Shown: one piece after another, positions 31,594 to 39,624 of the stretch
Numbering within the stretch: the stretch's first letter is position 1
Layout of the letters: the number at the start of each line of letters is the position of its first letter
From: an uncultured Christensenellaceae bacterium
Lineage (GTDB): Bacteria > Bacillota > Clostridia > Christensenellales > Borkfalkiaceae
Direction of reading: 5' to 3'
DNA length: 64,000 nt
NCBI GenBank assembly: GCA_910587365.1
Contig: CAJUKJ010000001.1
Coordinates: forward strand, 53,708 to 117,707
Notes under the pieces: generated by a model
What the model saw: only the letters and a program-made list of their open reading frames with translations
Database searches by the model: none
Told to the model about the DNA's origin: nothing
Translations under genes and position numbers: made by a program

Positions 31594-32374
31594 CATAAAA
31601 AATTTTTTATTAAAAAGAAAACTTAATATAATCTGTACGGTTTGTTCAATTATCACGTTATGCCTTGTATGGGTAATTGCTTATTACTCGGTCGGGAACA
31701 ATTATATAATTCCGTCGTTTATGGATACGCTGATAAGTCTTGGGCAATGTCTTGCCGACGGCGTATTTTGGTTAGCTTTATTGAATACGCTCGTCCGCAC
31801 CTTAATAGCTTTTGCGGTTTCTTTCGCGCTTGCTACGGTGCTTGCGGCTCTGTCCGCTATAAGCAAGGCATTTTGTGCGTTCGTAAAACCTGTAATGGTA
31901 TTTCTGCGCACATTGCCTACTTTGGCGGTAATTTTAATTTTACTTGTCTGGACAAATCCCAAAATCGCACCCGTAATTGTAACAGTTTTAATACTTTTTC
32001 CTATGATATACGCCCAGCTTGCCGCGGCTATTGGCGGAATTGATTCGGGACTTGTTGAAATGGCGGAAGTATACGGTTTATCAAAACGCGACAGGCTTTT
32101 TAAAATTTATCTTCCGCTCGTTTCCCCGAATATTCTTTCGCAGACGGGGGCAAACGCGTCGTTTGCAATAAAGCTTATGGTATCGGCGGAAGTGCTTGCA
32201 AATACTTTTAACAGTCTTGGCGGGCTTATGCAAAATGCAAAACTTTATGCCGAAATGCCCCGTCTTGCCGCACTTACTTTGGTTGCCGTCGTTTTGGGGC
32301 TTATTATCGACGGTTGCTTTTCGTTGCTTGAAAGGGTAACCTTTAAATGGAACGTTAAGGAGGGAGGCAATTGA
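31586..32374 (+). CDS. ABC transporter permease (SsuC/ThiX-like)
   Basis: A 262-residue inner-membrane permease of the BPD_transp_1 family with about six helices. The EAA loop that docks the ATPase is visible: EMAEVYGLSKRDRLFKIYLPL near residue 157-177. It starts at a TTG overlapping the end of the binding-protein gene by 8 bp, so translation is coupled. It works with the binding protein at 30583 and the ATPase at 32371; subfamily resemblance to SsuC and ThiX suggests an organic sulfur, thiamine-precursor or similar small-molecule substrate, which cannot be decided here. Confidence 0.93.
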   Translation: MYSIKNFLLKRKLNIICTVCSIITLCLVWVIAYYSVGNNYIIPSFMDTLISLGQCLADGVFWLALLNTLVRTLIAFAVSFALATVLAALSAISKAFCAFVKPVMVFLRTLPTLAVILILLVWTNPKIAPVIVTVLILFPMIYAQLAAAIGGIDSGLVEMAEVYGLSKRDRLFKIYLPLVSPNILSQTGANASFAIKLMVSAEVLANTFNSLGGLMQNAKLYAEMPRLAALTLVAVVLGLIIDGCFSLLERVTFKWNVKEGGN

Positions 32375-33027
32375 TAGAAATTAAAAATTTCTCTAAAACC
32401 TATTCGGGTATGCCCGTTTACGAAAATTTCGATTTATCCATAACGGAAGGGGAAATTACCTGTATCCTCGGCGAAAGCGGAAGCGGAAAAACAACTTTAC
32501 TTAACGCGATTGCCGAACTTATTAAATACGAGGGAAGCATCCCTAAATTGAAATGTTCTTACGTGTTCCAGACTCCGCGTTTGGTTCCCAATCTTACCGT
32601 TTACGATAATTTAAAGCTCATCTGCAAGGATGAAAAAAAAGTATGCGATATGCTTGAAAAAGTACGGCTTTCAGATAAGGCGCACAGCTTCCCGTTAAAG
32701 CTTTCGGGCGGTCAGGCGCAACGCGTGGCAATAGCCCGAGCATTCCTGTTTGAAAGCGACATTATTTTAATGGACGAGCCTTTCGCTTCTCTCGATATAA
32801 AGCTTAAAGCCCAAATGACGGAGCTTTTTTTTGAAGTTTGGTGCGGCGATAGAAGAACGGTGTTATTCGTTACGCATGACGTTGACGAAGCGGTATCTGT
32901 GGCTCAGAGGATTATTGTGATTAACGGCGGAAAGATAATTTATGACCGCAGGGCAGAGGGGCAGCCGCCGCGCGCTTTAGGGCAGGCGGAGGAATTGCGT
33001 AGCGGACTTATTTCAGCGTTGCTTTAA
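32371..33027 (+). CDS. ABC transporter ATP-binding protein (SsuB-like)
   Basis: A 218-residue ATPase driving the adjacent permease. Walker A GESGSGKTT (about 34-42), Q-loop with FQTPRLVPNLTV (about 68), signature LSGGQAQRVAIARA (about 110-123), Walker B IILMDEP (about 130-136), switch His in THDVDEA (about 167). It begins at TTG overlapping the permease stop by 4 bp, the third gene of the transporter after the regulator. The protein is short for the family (SsuB about 250) but has all motifs. Confidence 0.95.
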   Translation: MIEIKNFSKTYSGMPVYENFDLSITEGEITCILGESGSGKTTLLNAIAELIKYEGSIPKLKCSYVFQTPRLVPNLTVYDNLKLICKDEKKVCDMLEKVRLSDKAHSFPLKLSGGQAQRVAIARAFLFESDIILMDEPFASLDIKLKAQMTELFFEVWCGDRRTVLFVTHDVDEAVSVAQRIIVINGGKIIYDRRAEGQPPRALGQAEELRSGLISALL

Positions 33028-33043
33028 AATACAATTTTTTCAC

Positions 33044-33072
33044 TTGACAATAAAAATTATCTATTTTATACA
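33044..33072 (+). promoter_or_regulatory. Promoter upstream of an mscL-like remnant
   Basis: TTGACA, 17 nt, TATACA. No intact gene follows. Confidence 0.5.
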
Positions 33073-33113
33073 TCGTTATTAAGACGATAAATTCTATCCG
33101 TTACGGCGGACAG

Positions 33114-33296
33114 AATTTAAGGAAAAATCAAAGGAAAGCAATCGAAAAGAAGCTTAAAAAAGGCAAAATAACCGAAGAAGAGGCAAAGGCAGAGGAAACA
33201 ATCGCCGAAAAGGCTGTCGCGCCCATTGAAACGACTGGCGATTTGTTAAGGGGAATACGCGGCCTTTTAAAGGTACAACAGGTAAATAATGATTAA
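33114..33296 (+). pseudogene. Possible remnant of a mechanosensitive channel (MscL) C-terminus
   Basis: An open stretch without start codon encodes a Lys/Glu-rich helix (KKLKKGKITEEEAKAEET) then TTGDLLRGIRGLLKVQ and a stop. The last part resembles the C-terminal bundle of MscL (pattern LLTEIRDLLK). The upstream pore-forming part is absent; only a promoter (33044) and a short non-coding stretch precede it. A strong terminator follows, as for a real gene. The identification is tentative. Confidence 0.35.
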
Positions 33297-33301
33297 ATTT
33301 A

Positions 33302-33332
33302 AAAGCCTGCGCTGTTTTGGCGCAGGCTTTAT
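33302..33332 (+). terminator. Terminator after the mscL-like remnant
   Basis: AAGCCTGCGC, TGTTTTG loop, GCGCAGGCTTTA. Confidence 0.85.
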
Positions 33333-33469
33333 AGTTGTAAGCTATCTTTTTATCGGTTTAAGACGCGGCTTATAAAAAATTATATATAAATTCAAAAAAA
33401 CCTTATTCAAAAACTTTCCTTTTCCCAATATGTTGTGTTATAATTATTTCAGAAGTTGCAGATATTGTG
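33333..33469. other. Short non-coding gap
   Basis: AT-rich sequence between the mscL-like remnant and the DUF1294 gene. Nothing identifiable was seen. Confidence 0.4.
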
Positions 33470-33775
33470 TTATCTTATTATGAAAAAGGTAAATCCCGAA
33501 CGGAATGCGACGATACATAAGTAAACGTTCAAGACGCCGATGACGGGCATAAGTATCATAAGCAACAGGTTTTTAAGACGGTATTTCATTATAAACATAC
33601 TTACGTAAATACCGATTGCTCCGCCGAGTATGGCGGTTAAAATAAGCTTGCCGTCGCCGCTGTTCATTTTTCCTTCGTCGCCGTCGCATTCGTCGCGCTG
33701 TGATTTTAAAAGTATAACGGCATAAAAGTTTACGGCAAGGATATACACAATAAAAATAATGTATAATAGCAGCAT
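33470..33775 (-). CDS. DUF1294 family small membrane protein
   Basis: A 101-residue protein with an N-terminal transmembrane helix (1-23), a short acidic loop (DECDGDEG), and a second hydrophobic region containing the DUF1294 pattern GGAIGIYVSMFIMKYRLKNLLLMILMPVIGVLN (about 50-85). The family is a small inner-membrane protein of unknown role. The ATG has no good Shine-Dalgarno. It is transcribed away from purE, from the same 50-bp intergenic space. Confidence 0.78.
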   Translation of the reverse strand: MLLLYIIFIVYILAVNFYAVILLKSQRDECDGDEGKMNSGDGKLILTAILGGAIGIYVSMFIMKYRLKNLLLMILMPVIGVLNVYLCIVAFRSGFTFFIIR

Positions 33776-33826
33776 ACAAGAAGTATGCCGAAAAATAAAG
33801 GTTTAATACTGAGAGGTTTTGCATTT

Positions 33827-34324
33827 ATGGCTAAAATTGCAGTAATAATGGGCAGTAAGTCTGATTTTAGCGTAGTTAAGCCCGCCGTCAGCATAATTAA
33901 AAGCTTCGGCGTAGAAGTTGAAGTAAGGGTTATATCTGCGCACAGAACTCCCGAAGAGGCGCACGAATTTTCCAAATCCGCTAAGAAAAACGGAGTAGAG
34001 GTTATAATTTGCGCAGCAGGTAAGGCGGCGCATCTCGGCGGCGTTATAGCAGCGAATACTACACTTCCCGTTATAGGCTTACCCGTAAAAACGGATATGA
34101 TGGGAGGATTAGACAGTCTTTTGTCTATTGTACAGATGCCCTCAGGCATACCCGTAGCTACGGTAGGGGTAAACGGCGGCGAAAACGCAGGACTTCTCGC
34201 ACTACAAATTTTAGGTATAAAATATCCCGATGTGGCTGAAAAGCTTTCAGAGTATAAAAGCAAGATGAGAGATAAAATAAACGCAGACGACAGTGCGCTT
34301 CAACAGGAGTTGGAGCAGCTTTGA
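33827..34324 (+). CDS. purE: N5-CAIR mutase PurE
   Basis: Moves the carboxyl group in N5-CAIR to give CAIR in purine synthesis. 165 residues from the ATG at 33827, chosen because GAGAGG lies upstream and the family start is MAKIAVIMGSKSD; an in-frame ATG 42 bp earlier lacks support. The SDF motif (residues 11-13), SAHRTP near 40-45 and GLPV/MPxGIPVATV near 94-112 are all visible. First gene of the pur cluster. A terminator follows before purC, so expression of the rest may be separate or attenuated. Confidence 0.96.
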   Translation: MAKIAVIMGSKSDFSVVKPAVSIIKSFGVEVEVRVISAHRTPEEAHEFSKSAKKNGVEVIICAAGKAAHLGGVIAANTTLPVIGLPVKTDMMGGLDSLLSIVQMPSGIPVATVGVNGGENAGLLALQILGIKYPDVAEKLSEYKSKMRDKINADDSALQQELEQL

Positions 34325-34329
34325 CGCAT

Positions 34330-34357
34330 ACCCGCAGTACACCCTGCGGGTTTTTAA
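34330..34357 (+). terminator. Hairpin terminator between purE and purC
   Basis: ACCCGCAG (34330-34337) pairs with CTGCGGGT (34344-34351), followed by five T. It is an internal attenuation point in the pur operon. Confidence 0.75.
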
Positions 34358-34403
34358 AATAATTTTTGAAATAAATTTTTTATTTTTTATAGGAGAAAAT
34401 ACT

Positions 34404-35126
34404 ATGCAGAAAAAGGAACAGCTTTACGAAGGCAAGGCAAAAAAGGTTTTCGCAACCGAAAATCCCGACTACGTTATCGTTTCATATAAGGACGACGCGA
34501 CGGCGTTTAACGGCCTTAAAAAGGGTACTATTTCGGGCAAGGGCGTCATCAATAACAAGATGAGCAATCTTATGATGGCTATGCTTGAAAAGAAGGGTAT
34601 ACCTACTCATTTGGTTGAGCAGATAGACGACAGAAACACCGTTGTTAAAAAGGTAAGCATCGTTCCCCTCGAAGTAATAATAAGAAACGTTGCCGCAGGA
34701 AGCTTTTCTAAAAGATACGGCGTTCCCGAAGGAACTAAATTTTCGGCTCCCACGATAGAGTTTTCGTATAAGAACGACGACTTGGGCGACCCGCTTATCA
34801 ATGATTACCACGCACTTGCTTTAAATCTTGCAACAGCAGAAGAAATAGACGCTATCAAGAAAATGGCATTTGCAGTAAACGACGCTATGATAGAGTTTTT
34901 TAAGCATCTCAACATCGATTTAATAGACTTCAAGCTTGAATTCGGAAGGTTCAAAGGACAAATTGTCCTTGCAGATGAAATTTCTCCCGATACGTGCCGT
35001 TTCTGGGAAGCGGGAAGCTGGGATACGACTAAACACGTCAGCCTTGATAAAGATAGGTTCCGCAGAGATTTGGGTGGTGTTGAAGACGCATATCAGGAAG
35101 TGTTCAAACGCCTTACGGGAGAATAA
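34404..35126 (+). CDS. purC: SAICAR synthase PurC
   Basis: ATP-dependent ligation of aspartate to CAIR. 240 residues from the ATG at 34404 (AGGAGA 8 nt upstream). Signature motifs: LYEGKAKKVF (7-16), VPLEVIIRN near 88-96, and the DEISPDTCRFW motif near 192-202. Length is standard. The next gene starts 3 bp later, so it is cotranscribed with the purF-like gene. Confidence 0.97.
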   Translation: MQKKEQLYEGKAKKVFATENPDYVIVSYKDDATAFNGLKKGTISGKGVINNKMSNLMMAMLEKKGIPTHLVEQIDDRNTVVKKVSIVPLEVIIRNVAAGSFSKRYGVPEGTKFSAPTIEFSYKNDDLGDPLINDYHALALNLATAEEIDAIKKMAFAVNDAMIEFFKHLNIDLIDFKLEFGRFKGQIVLADEISPDTCRFWEAGSWDTTKHVSLDKDRFRRDLGGVEDAYQEVFKRLTGE

Positions 35127-35129
35127 TAG

Positions 35130-36551
35130 ATGGGTGGCTTTTTCGGGGCTGTAAAAAAGCAAAGCGCGGTTTTCGACGTCTTTCTCGGTACCGACTATCA
35201 TTCGCATCTCGGAACGAAACGCGGCGGAATGGCGGCTTACGATAAAGAAAATGGCTTACAGCGTGAAATTCACAACATAGAAAACGCCCCTTTCAGAACC
35301 AAGTTCGAGCGCGTCCTGTCGGAAATGAAGGGCAACGCCGCTATCGGTTGTATAAGCGACACGCATCCGCAACCGCTTTTAATGGTTTCAAAATTCGGTA
35401 CTTATGCAATATGTACCATAGGAATAATAAACAATACCGACAAGTTAATGAAGGAGCTGCTTTCACGCGGGGCCTACTTTGACGCGATGACGGGCGGTAC
35501 GGTCAATTCAAATGAAATCGTCGCTGCATTAATCAACAGTAAAAGCGGTTACGTAGAAGGCATAAAATATGCGCAGGATCAAATTGAAGGAACTGCGTCT
35601 ATACTGCTTTTGACAGATAAAGGTACATTGATTGCCGCAAGGGATAAATTCGGCAGGCTTCCCGTGCAGATAGGAAGGAGTGAAGACGGTTTTTGCGTAT
35701 CTTTTGAAAGCTTTGCTTATAAAAAATTGGGCTACTCGGATTATAGCGAGCTTGGTGCGGGCGAAATAGTTGAAATTTCCGCAGACGAAATTAAACAGCT
35801 TTCTCCTCCCGGGGATAAAATGCGCATTTGCTCGTTTCTGTGGTCTTATTACGGTTACCCCACGTCAACTTACGAGGGCGTGAACGTTGAAAAGATGCGT
35901 TGCAAAAACGGGGAAATATTTGCAAAAAGCGATGCAAAGACGCAAGATTTAAGCATTATAGACTACGTTGGGGGAGTTCCCGATTCAGGTACTCCACATG
36001 CGATAGGATATGCAAACGCAAGTAAAATAACGTTTGCGCGTCCCTATATAAAGTATACGCCTACCTGGTCGCGTAGCTTTATGCCGGTTAACCAGACGGA
36101 GCGCAACAAAATAGCAAAAATGAAGCTTATTCCCGTCCACGAATTTATTGAAGGTAAAAATCTTCTTCTTGTGGACGACTCGATAGTAAGGGGAACGCAG
36201 CTTCGCGAAACGGTAGAATTTTTATATTCCCACGGTGCAAAATCAGTACATATGCGTTCGGCTTGTCCGCCCATTATGTACGGCTGTAAATATCTGAATT
36301 TTTCACGTTCTTCGGGAGATATGGATCTTATTACCCGTAGAACTATGGTTGAACTTGAAGGCGAAGAGGGATTAAAGCATATAGCGGAATACAGCAGCTC
36401 CCAAACCGAACGCGGTAAGGCAATGCGTAAAGCTATTTGCGATAAATTTAAATTTGAATCTCTTGAATTTCAGTCCTTGGAAGGGCTGGTTGAAGCAATC
36501 GGCATTGAGCCGTGTAAGCTTTGTACATATTGCTGGACAGGTAAGGAGTGA
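35130..36551 (+). CDS. PurF-like amidophosphoribosyltransferase paralogue lacking the N-terminal catalytic Cys
   Basis: A 473-residue protein with the PurF architecture: Ntn-type glutaminase-like domain (1-230) and a phosphoribosyltransferase domain with the PRPP loop LLVDDSIVRGTQ (about 346-357). True PurF is processed to start with Cys at the CGVFG motif; here the start is MGGFFGAV, so the glutamine-hydrolysing nucleophile is missing. The PRPP site looks intact. Such paralogues are known in Clostridia next to purF. It may use ammonia, be regulatory or partner PurF; this is inference. It is followed directly by purF. Confidence 0.88.
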   Translation: MGGFFGAVKKQSAVFDVFLGTDYHSHLGTKRGGMAAYDKENGLQREIHNIENAPFRTKFERVLSEMKGNAAIGCISDTHPQPLLMVSKFGTYAICTIGIINNTDKLMKELLSRGAYFDAMTGGTVNSNEIVAALINSKSGYVEGIKYAQDQIEGTASILLLTDKGTLIAARDKFGRLPVQIGRSEDGFCVSFESFAYKKLGYSDYSELGAGEIVEISADEIKQLSPPGDKMRICSFLWSYYGYPTSTYEGVNVEKMRCKNGEIFAKSDAKTQDLSIIDYVGGVPDSGTPHAIGYANASKITFARPYIKYTPTWSRSFMPVNQTERNKIAKMKLIPVHEFIEGKNLLLVDDSIVRGTQLRETVEFLYSHGAKSVHMRSACPPIMYGCKYLNFSRSSGDMDLITRRTMVELEGEEGLKHIAEYSSSQTERGKAMRKAICDKFKFESLEFQSLEGLVEAIGIEPCKLCTYCWTGKE

Positions 36552-36553
36552 CA

Positions 36554-37957
36554 ATGGACGACGAAATCCACGAGGAATGCGGCGTTTTCGGCGTATATTC
36601 CCAGGAAAACCGCGACGTTGCACATACAGTGTATTACGGGCTATACGCTCTCCAACACCGGGGGCAGGAATCCGCAGGTATTGCCGTTGCATACGCAGAT
36701 AAAATAACCTATTATAAGGGAATGGGGCTTGTGCCTGACGTTTTTGCCGGCGGCAACCTTGAAAAGCTTCCCGAAGGCGATATTGCAATAGGACACGTGC
36801 GCTATTCCACAACAGGCGCAAGCCAGCTTTTAAATGCACAGCCCGTAGTGTTTACGGGTAAGTGCGGTAAAATGGCACTTGCCCACAACGGAAATTTGAC
36901 TAACACCAAGCAGCTCCGCGACGAAATGATTGCGCAGAACGCAGTGTTTCAGACTTCAATCGACTCCGAAGTGATGGCGGTATTTATAAACAGTCTGTCG
37001 GACGGAGATATTATAACGGGCGTCAAGCGTGCCTGCCCCAAATTTAAGGGGTCGTATGCACTGGTTATAATGACGGCGGATAAGCTTATTGCGGTACGCG
37101 ACCCTTACGGAATACGTCCGCTGTGTATAGGTACGACAATAAACGATATTATAGTAGCAAGCGAAACGTGCGCACTCGACGCTGTAAGCGCGAATTATCT
37201 CCGCGACGTAAAACCGGGCGAGATTGTTGTCGTTGACAGTGAAGGTATCCATTCACACTTTATGGACTCGATACCCGAACATAGTAAAATGTGCATATTT
37301 GAATACGTATATTTTGCACGTCACGATTCGGTGCTGGACGGAAAAAGCGTATATGAGGCAAGGAAGGAGGCTGGCAGACTTCTTGCAAAACACTGTCCCG
37401 TTGAAGCCGATCTCGTTTCCGGCGTTCCCGACTCGGGCAACGTTGCTGCAAGAGGTTATGCAGAGGAAAGTGGAATACCTTTCGTTGAGGCACTTGCTAA
37501 AAACAGATACGTCGGCAGAACGTTCATTCAACCCGACCAAAGACAGCGGGAAAGCAGCTTAAACGTCAAAATGAACGCACTCCGCTCCAATATCTGCGGT
37601 AAACGCGTTATAATTATAGACGACTCTATCGTGCGCGGAACGACAATGCGTAAAATAGTTAAAATGCTTCGCAACGCGGGCGCAAGCGAAGTTCATATAC
37701 GCGTCTGTTCGCCGATAATCAAACATCCGTGCCATCTCGGAATAGATATTCAGACCTATTCACAACTTATCGGTGCGTACAAAAACGAAAAACAGATATG
37801 CGAAAGCATCGGCGCAGACAGCGTAAGATATCTTACCGTAAACCAACTGATAAAAACCTGTAAAGGTGCAAACGTCGGGTTCTGTTTAGGTTGCTTTAAC
37901 GGAGAATATCCCTATCCGCTAAACGGTTACGAGGCGGATAAACTCAAATTAGAATAA
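36554..37957 (+). CDS. purF: Amidophosphoribosyltransferase PurF
   Basis: First committed step of purine synthesis: PRPP plus glutamine to phosphoribosylamine. 467 residues from the ATG at 36554 (AAGGAG upstream). A short propeptide MDDEIHEE precedes the catalytic Cys in CGVFGVY (about residue 9), then the YGLYALQHRGQESAG segment, the GHVRYST motif near 79, and the PRPP loop IIIDDSIVRGTT (about 352-363). The C-terminal region has CxxC-type cysteines that may hold an FeS cluster, as in Bacillus PurF. Tandem to the Cys-less paralogue at 35130. Confidence 0.97.
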   Translation: MDDEIHEECGVFGVYSQENRDVAHTVYYGLYALQHRGQESAGIAVAYADKITYYKGMGLVPDVFAGGNLEKLPEGDIAIGHVRYSTTGASQLLNAQPVVFTGKCGKMALAHNGNLTNTKQLRDEMIAQNAVFQTSIDSEVMAVFINSLSDGDIITGVKRACPKFKGSYALVIMTADKLIAVRDPYGIRPLCIGTTINDIIVASETCALDAVSANYLRDVKPGEIVVVDSEGIHSHFMDSIPEHSKMCIFEYVYFARHDSVLDGKSVYEARKEAGRLLAKHCPVEADLVSGVPDSGNVAARGYAEESGIPFVEALAKNRYVGRTFIQPDQRQRESSLNVKMNALRSNICGKRVIIIDDSIVRGTTMRKIVKMLRNAGASEVHIRVCSPIIKHPCHLGIDIQTYSQLIGAYKNEKQICESIGADSVRYLTVNQLIKTCKGANVGFCLGCFNGEYPYPLNGYEADKLKLE

Positions 37958-37968
37958 GGAGAATACAA

Positions 37969-38988
37969 ATGGCAATTTCATATAAAGACAGTGGAGTGGA
38001 CGTTGAAAGAGGTTATAAAGCGGTAAAGCTTATGAAGGAGCATGTCAAGTCCACTTATACGGACGGCGTACTCGGCGACTTAGGCTCGTTCGGCGGCTTT
38101 TTCAAAATGCCGGAAGGTATGAAACAGCCTGTTCTTGTAGCAGGTACGGACGGCGTAGGTACAAAATTGAAATACGCTATAATTTCGGACAAGCACGATA
38201 CTATCGGTATCGACGCAGTTGCTATGTGCGTTAACGATATCGTTTGCCAAGGCGCAAAACCCTTGATATTCCTCGACTATTTCGCAACGGGAAGTCTAAG
38301 CCCCGAAAAAGTTGCCACCGTAGTTTCGGGCATTGCCGACGGATGTAGACAGTCGGGTGCCGCGCTTATCGGCGGCGAAACTGCCGAAATGCCCGGTTTC
38401 TATCCCGAAGGAGAGTACGACATTGCGGGCTTTGCCGTCGGCGTTGTTGATAGGGATAAGATAATTAACGGAAGCACTATAAAAGCGGGCGACGTACTTA
38501 TCGGTATTAAATCAAGCGGTATTCATTCAAACGGCTACTCGCTCGTGCGCAAGCTGTTTGGCGAAGATATTTCCGTGCTTGAAAAGTACGACGATGAACT
38601 TAAATCAAAGCCTATCGATGTTTTATTGACACCTACCAAAATATATGTTAAGAGTATTCTTGCTTTAATCGAAAAGGTTAAAGTTAAGGGCATTGCACAC
38701 ATTACGGGCGGTGGCTTTATTGAAAATATCCCCCGCATATTCCCCGAAGGAATAGGCTGTGAAATAGACACAAAGTCATACGAAGTTCCCGCTGTTTTCA
38801 AAGTAATGCAAAAGCGTGCCGAAATTACCGACGCACAAATTTACAATACATTCAATATGGGTATAGGTATGGTTGTGTGTGTTGACGAAAAGGACGTAAA
38901 CGCAACTATTTCCCAGCTTCAATCTACCGGCGAGGAGTGCGTTGTTCTCGGCAAAACCGTACAGGGGAGCGGAGTTAAGCTTTTATGA
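37969..38988 (+). CDS. purM: AIR synthetase PurM
   Basis: ATP-dependent cyclisation of FGAM to AIR. 339 residues with start YKDSGVDVERG, the GTDGVGTKLKYA motif near 61-72, and the GGGFIENIPRI motif near 244-254. AGGAG precedes the ATG by 6 nt. Overlaps purN by 4 bp (ATGA), showing tight translational coupling. Part of the contiguous purF-M-N-H block. Confidence 0.98.
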   Translation: MAISYKDSGVDVERGYKAVKLMKEHVKSTYTDGVLGDLGSFGGFFKMPEGMKQPVLVAGTDGVGTKLKYAIISDKHDTIGIDAVAMCVNDIVCQGAKPLIFLDYFATGSLSPEKVATVVSGIADGCRQSGAALIGGETAEMPGFYPEGEYDIAGFAVGVVDRDKIINGSTIKAGDVLIGIKSSGIHSNGYSLVRKLFGEDISVLEKYDDELKSKPIDVLLTPTKIYVKSILALIEKVKVKGIAHITGGGFIENIPRIFPEGIGCEIDTKSYEVPAVFKVMQKRAEITDAQIYNTFNMGIGMVVCVDEKDVNATISQLQSTGEECVVLGKTVQGSGVKLL

Positions 38989-39602
38989 AAAAGAGGATAG
39001 CGGTTTTTGCTTCGGGCGGCGGGACTGATTTTCAATCTATAATAGACGCAAATGAAAAGGAGCAGTTTTGCGAAATATCCTTTTTGATAGCTTCCAAGGA
39101 AGGTATAGGTGCAATCGACCGTGCAAAAAAGAACGGAATACAGACCGCTGTTTTCTCTGCAAAAGATTATAAAGATTTGGAAACTCTGTATTCAGAACTC
39201 ACTTATCTTTTAAATATCAACCGTGTTGATTACATAGTGCTTGCGGGTTGGCTTAAAATCATACCCGAAAGCTTTATATCGGCGTTCAGTGACAGAATTA
39301 TAAATATTCATCCGTCGCTTATTCCCGCTTTTTGCGGAGCGGGCTTTTACGGTATAAAAGTACATCGGGCGGTAATTGATTACGGTGCGAAAATTTCGGG
39401 CTGTACCGTTCATTTCGTTAACGAAATTCCCGACGGCGGCGCGATAATCGCGCAGAAGGCGGTTGAAGTTTCCGAATGCGACACTGCAGAAAGTTTACAG
39501 ACGAAAATTTTGGAGGAAGAGCATAAGCTTCTTCCATATTGCGTAAAAAAACTCTGTCTTGGTTTAATAGAAAAACAGGACAGAAAAGTTATAATAAAAT
39601 AA
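38985..39602 (+). CDS. purN: Phosphoribosylglycinamide formyltransferase PurN
   Basis: Transfers a formyl group from 10-formyl-THF to GAR. 205 residues; ASGGGTDFQSI near residues 9-19 (the G-G-T-D variant of the GSGSN loop), NIHPSLIPAF near 106-115 with the catalytic Asn/His pair, and GCTVHFVNEIPDGGAII near 137-153. It is slightly longer than typical because of a C-terminal helix. Overlaps purM by 4 bp; purH follows after 22 bp. Confidence 0.95.
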   Translation: MKKRIAVFASGGGTDFQSIIDANEKEQFCEISFLIASKEGIGAIDRAKKNGIQTAVFSAKDYKDLETLYSELTYLLNINRVDYIVLAGWLKIIPESFISAFSDRIINIHPSLIPAFCGAGFYGIKVHRAVIDYGAKISGCTVHFVNEIPDGGAIIAQKAVEVSECDTAESLQTKILEEEHKLLPYCVKKLCLGLIEKQDRKVIIK

Positions 39603-39624
39603 ATTACGGAGGAAGGAACAAATT

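Noticed and set aside
33785..33826. Longer start for purE at 33785
   Set aside because: The extra 14 residues do not match the family, and the ribosome site GAGAGG fits the ATG at 33827.
36956..37562. Overlapping frames within purF on both strands
   Set aside because: Shadows of purF; no conserved features.
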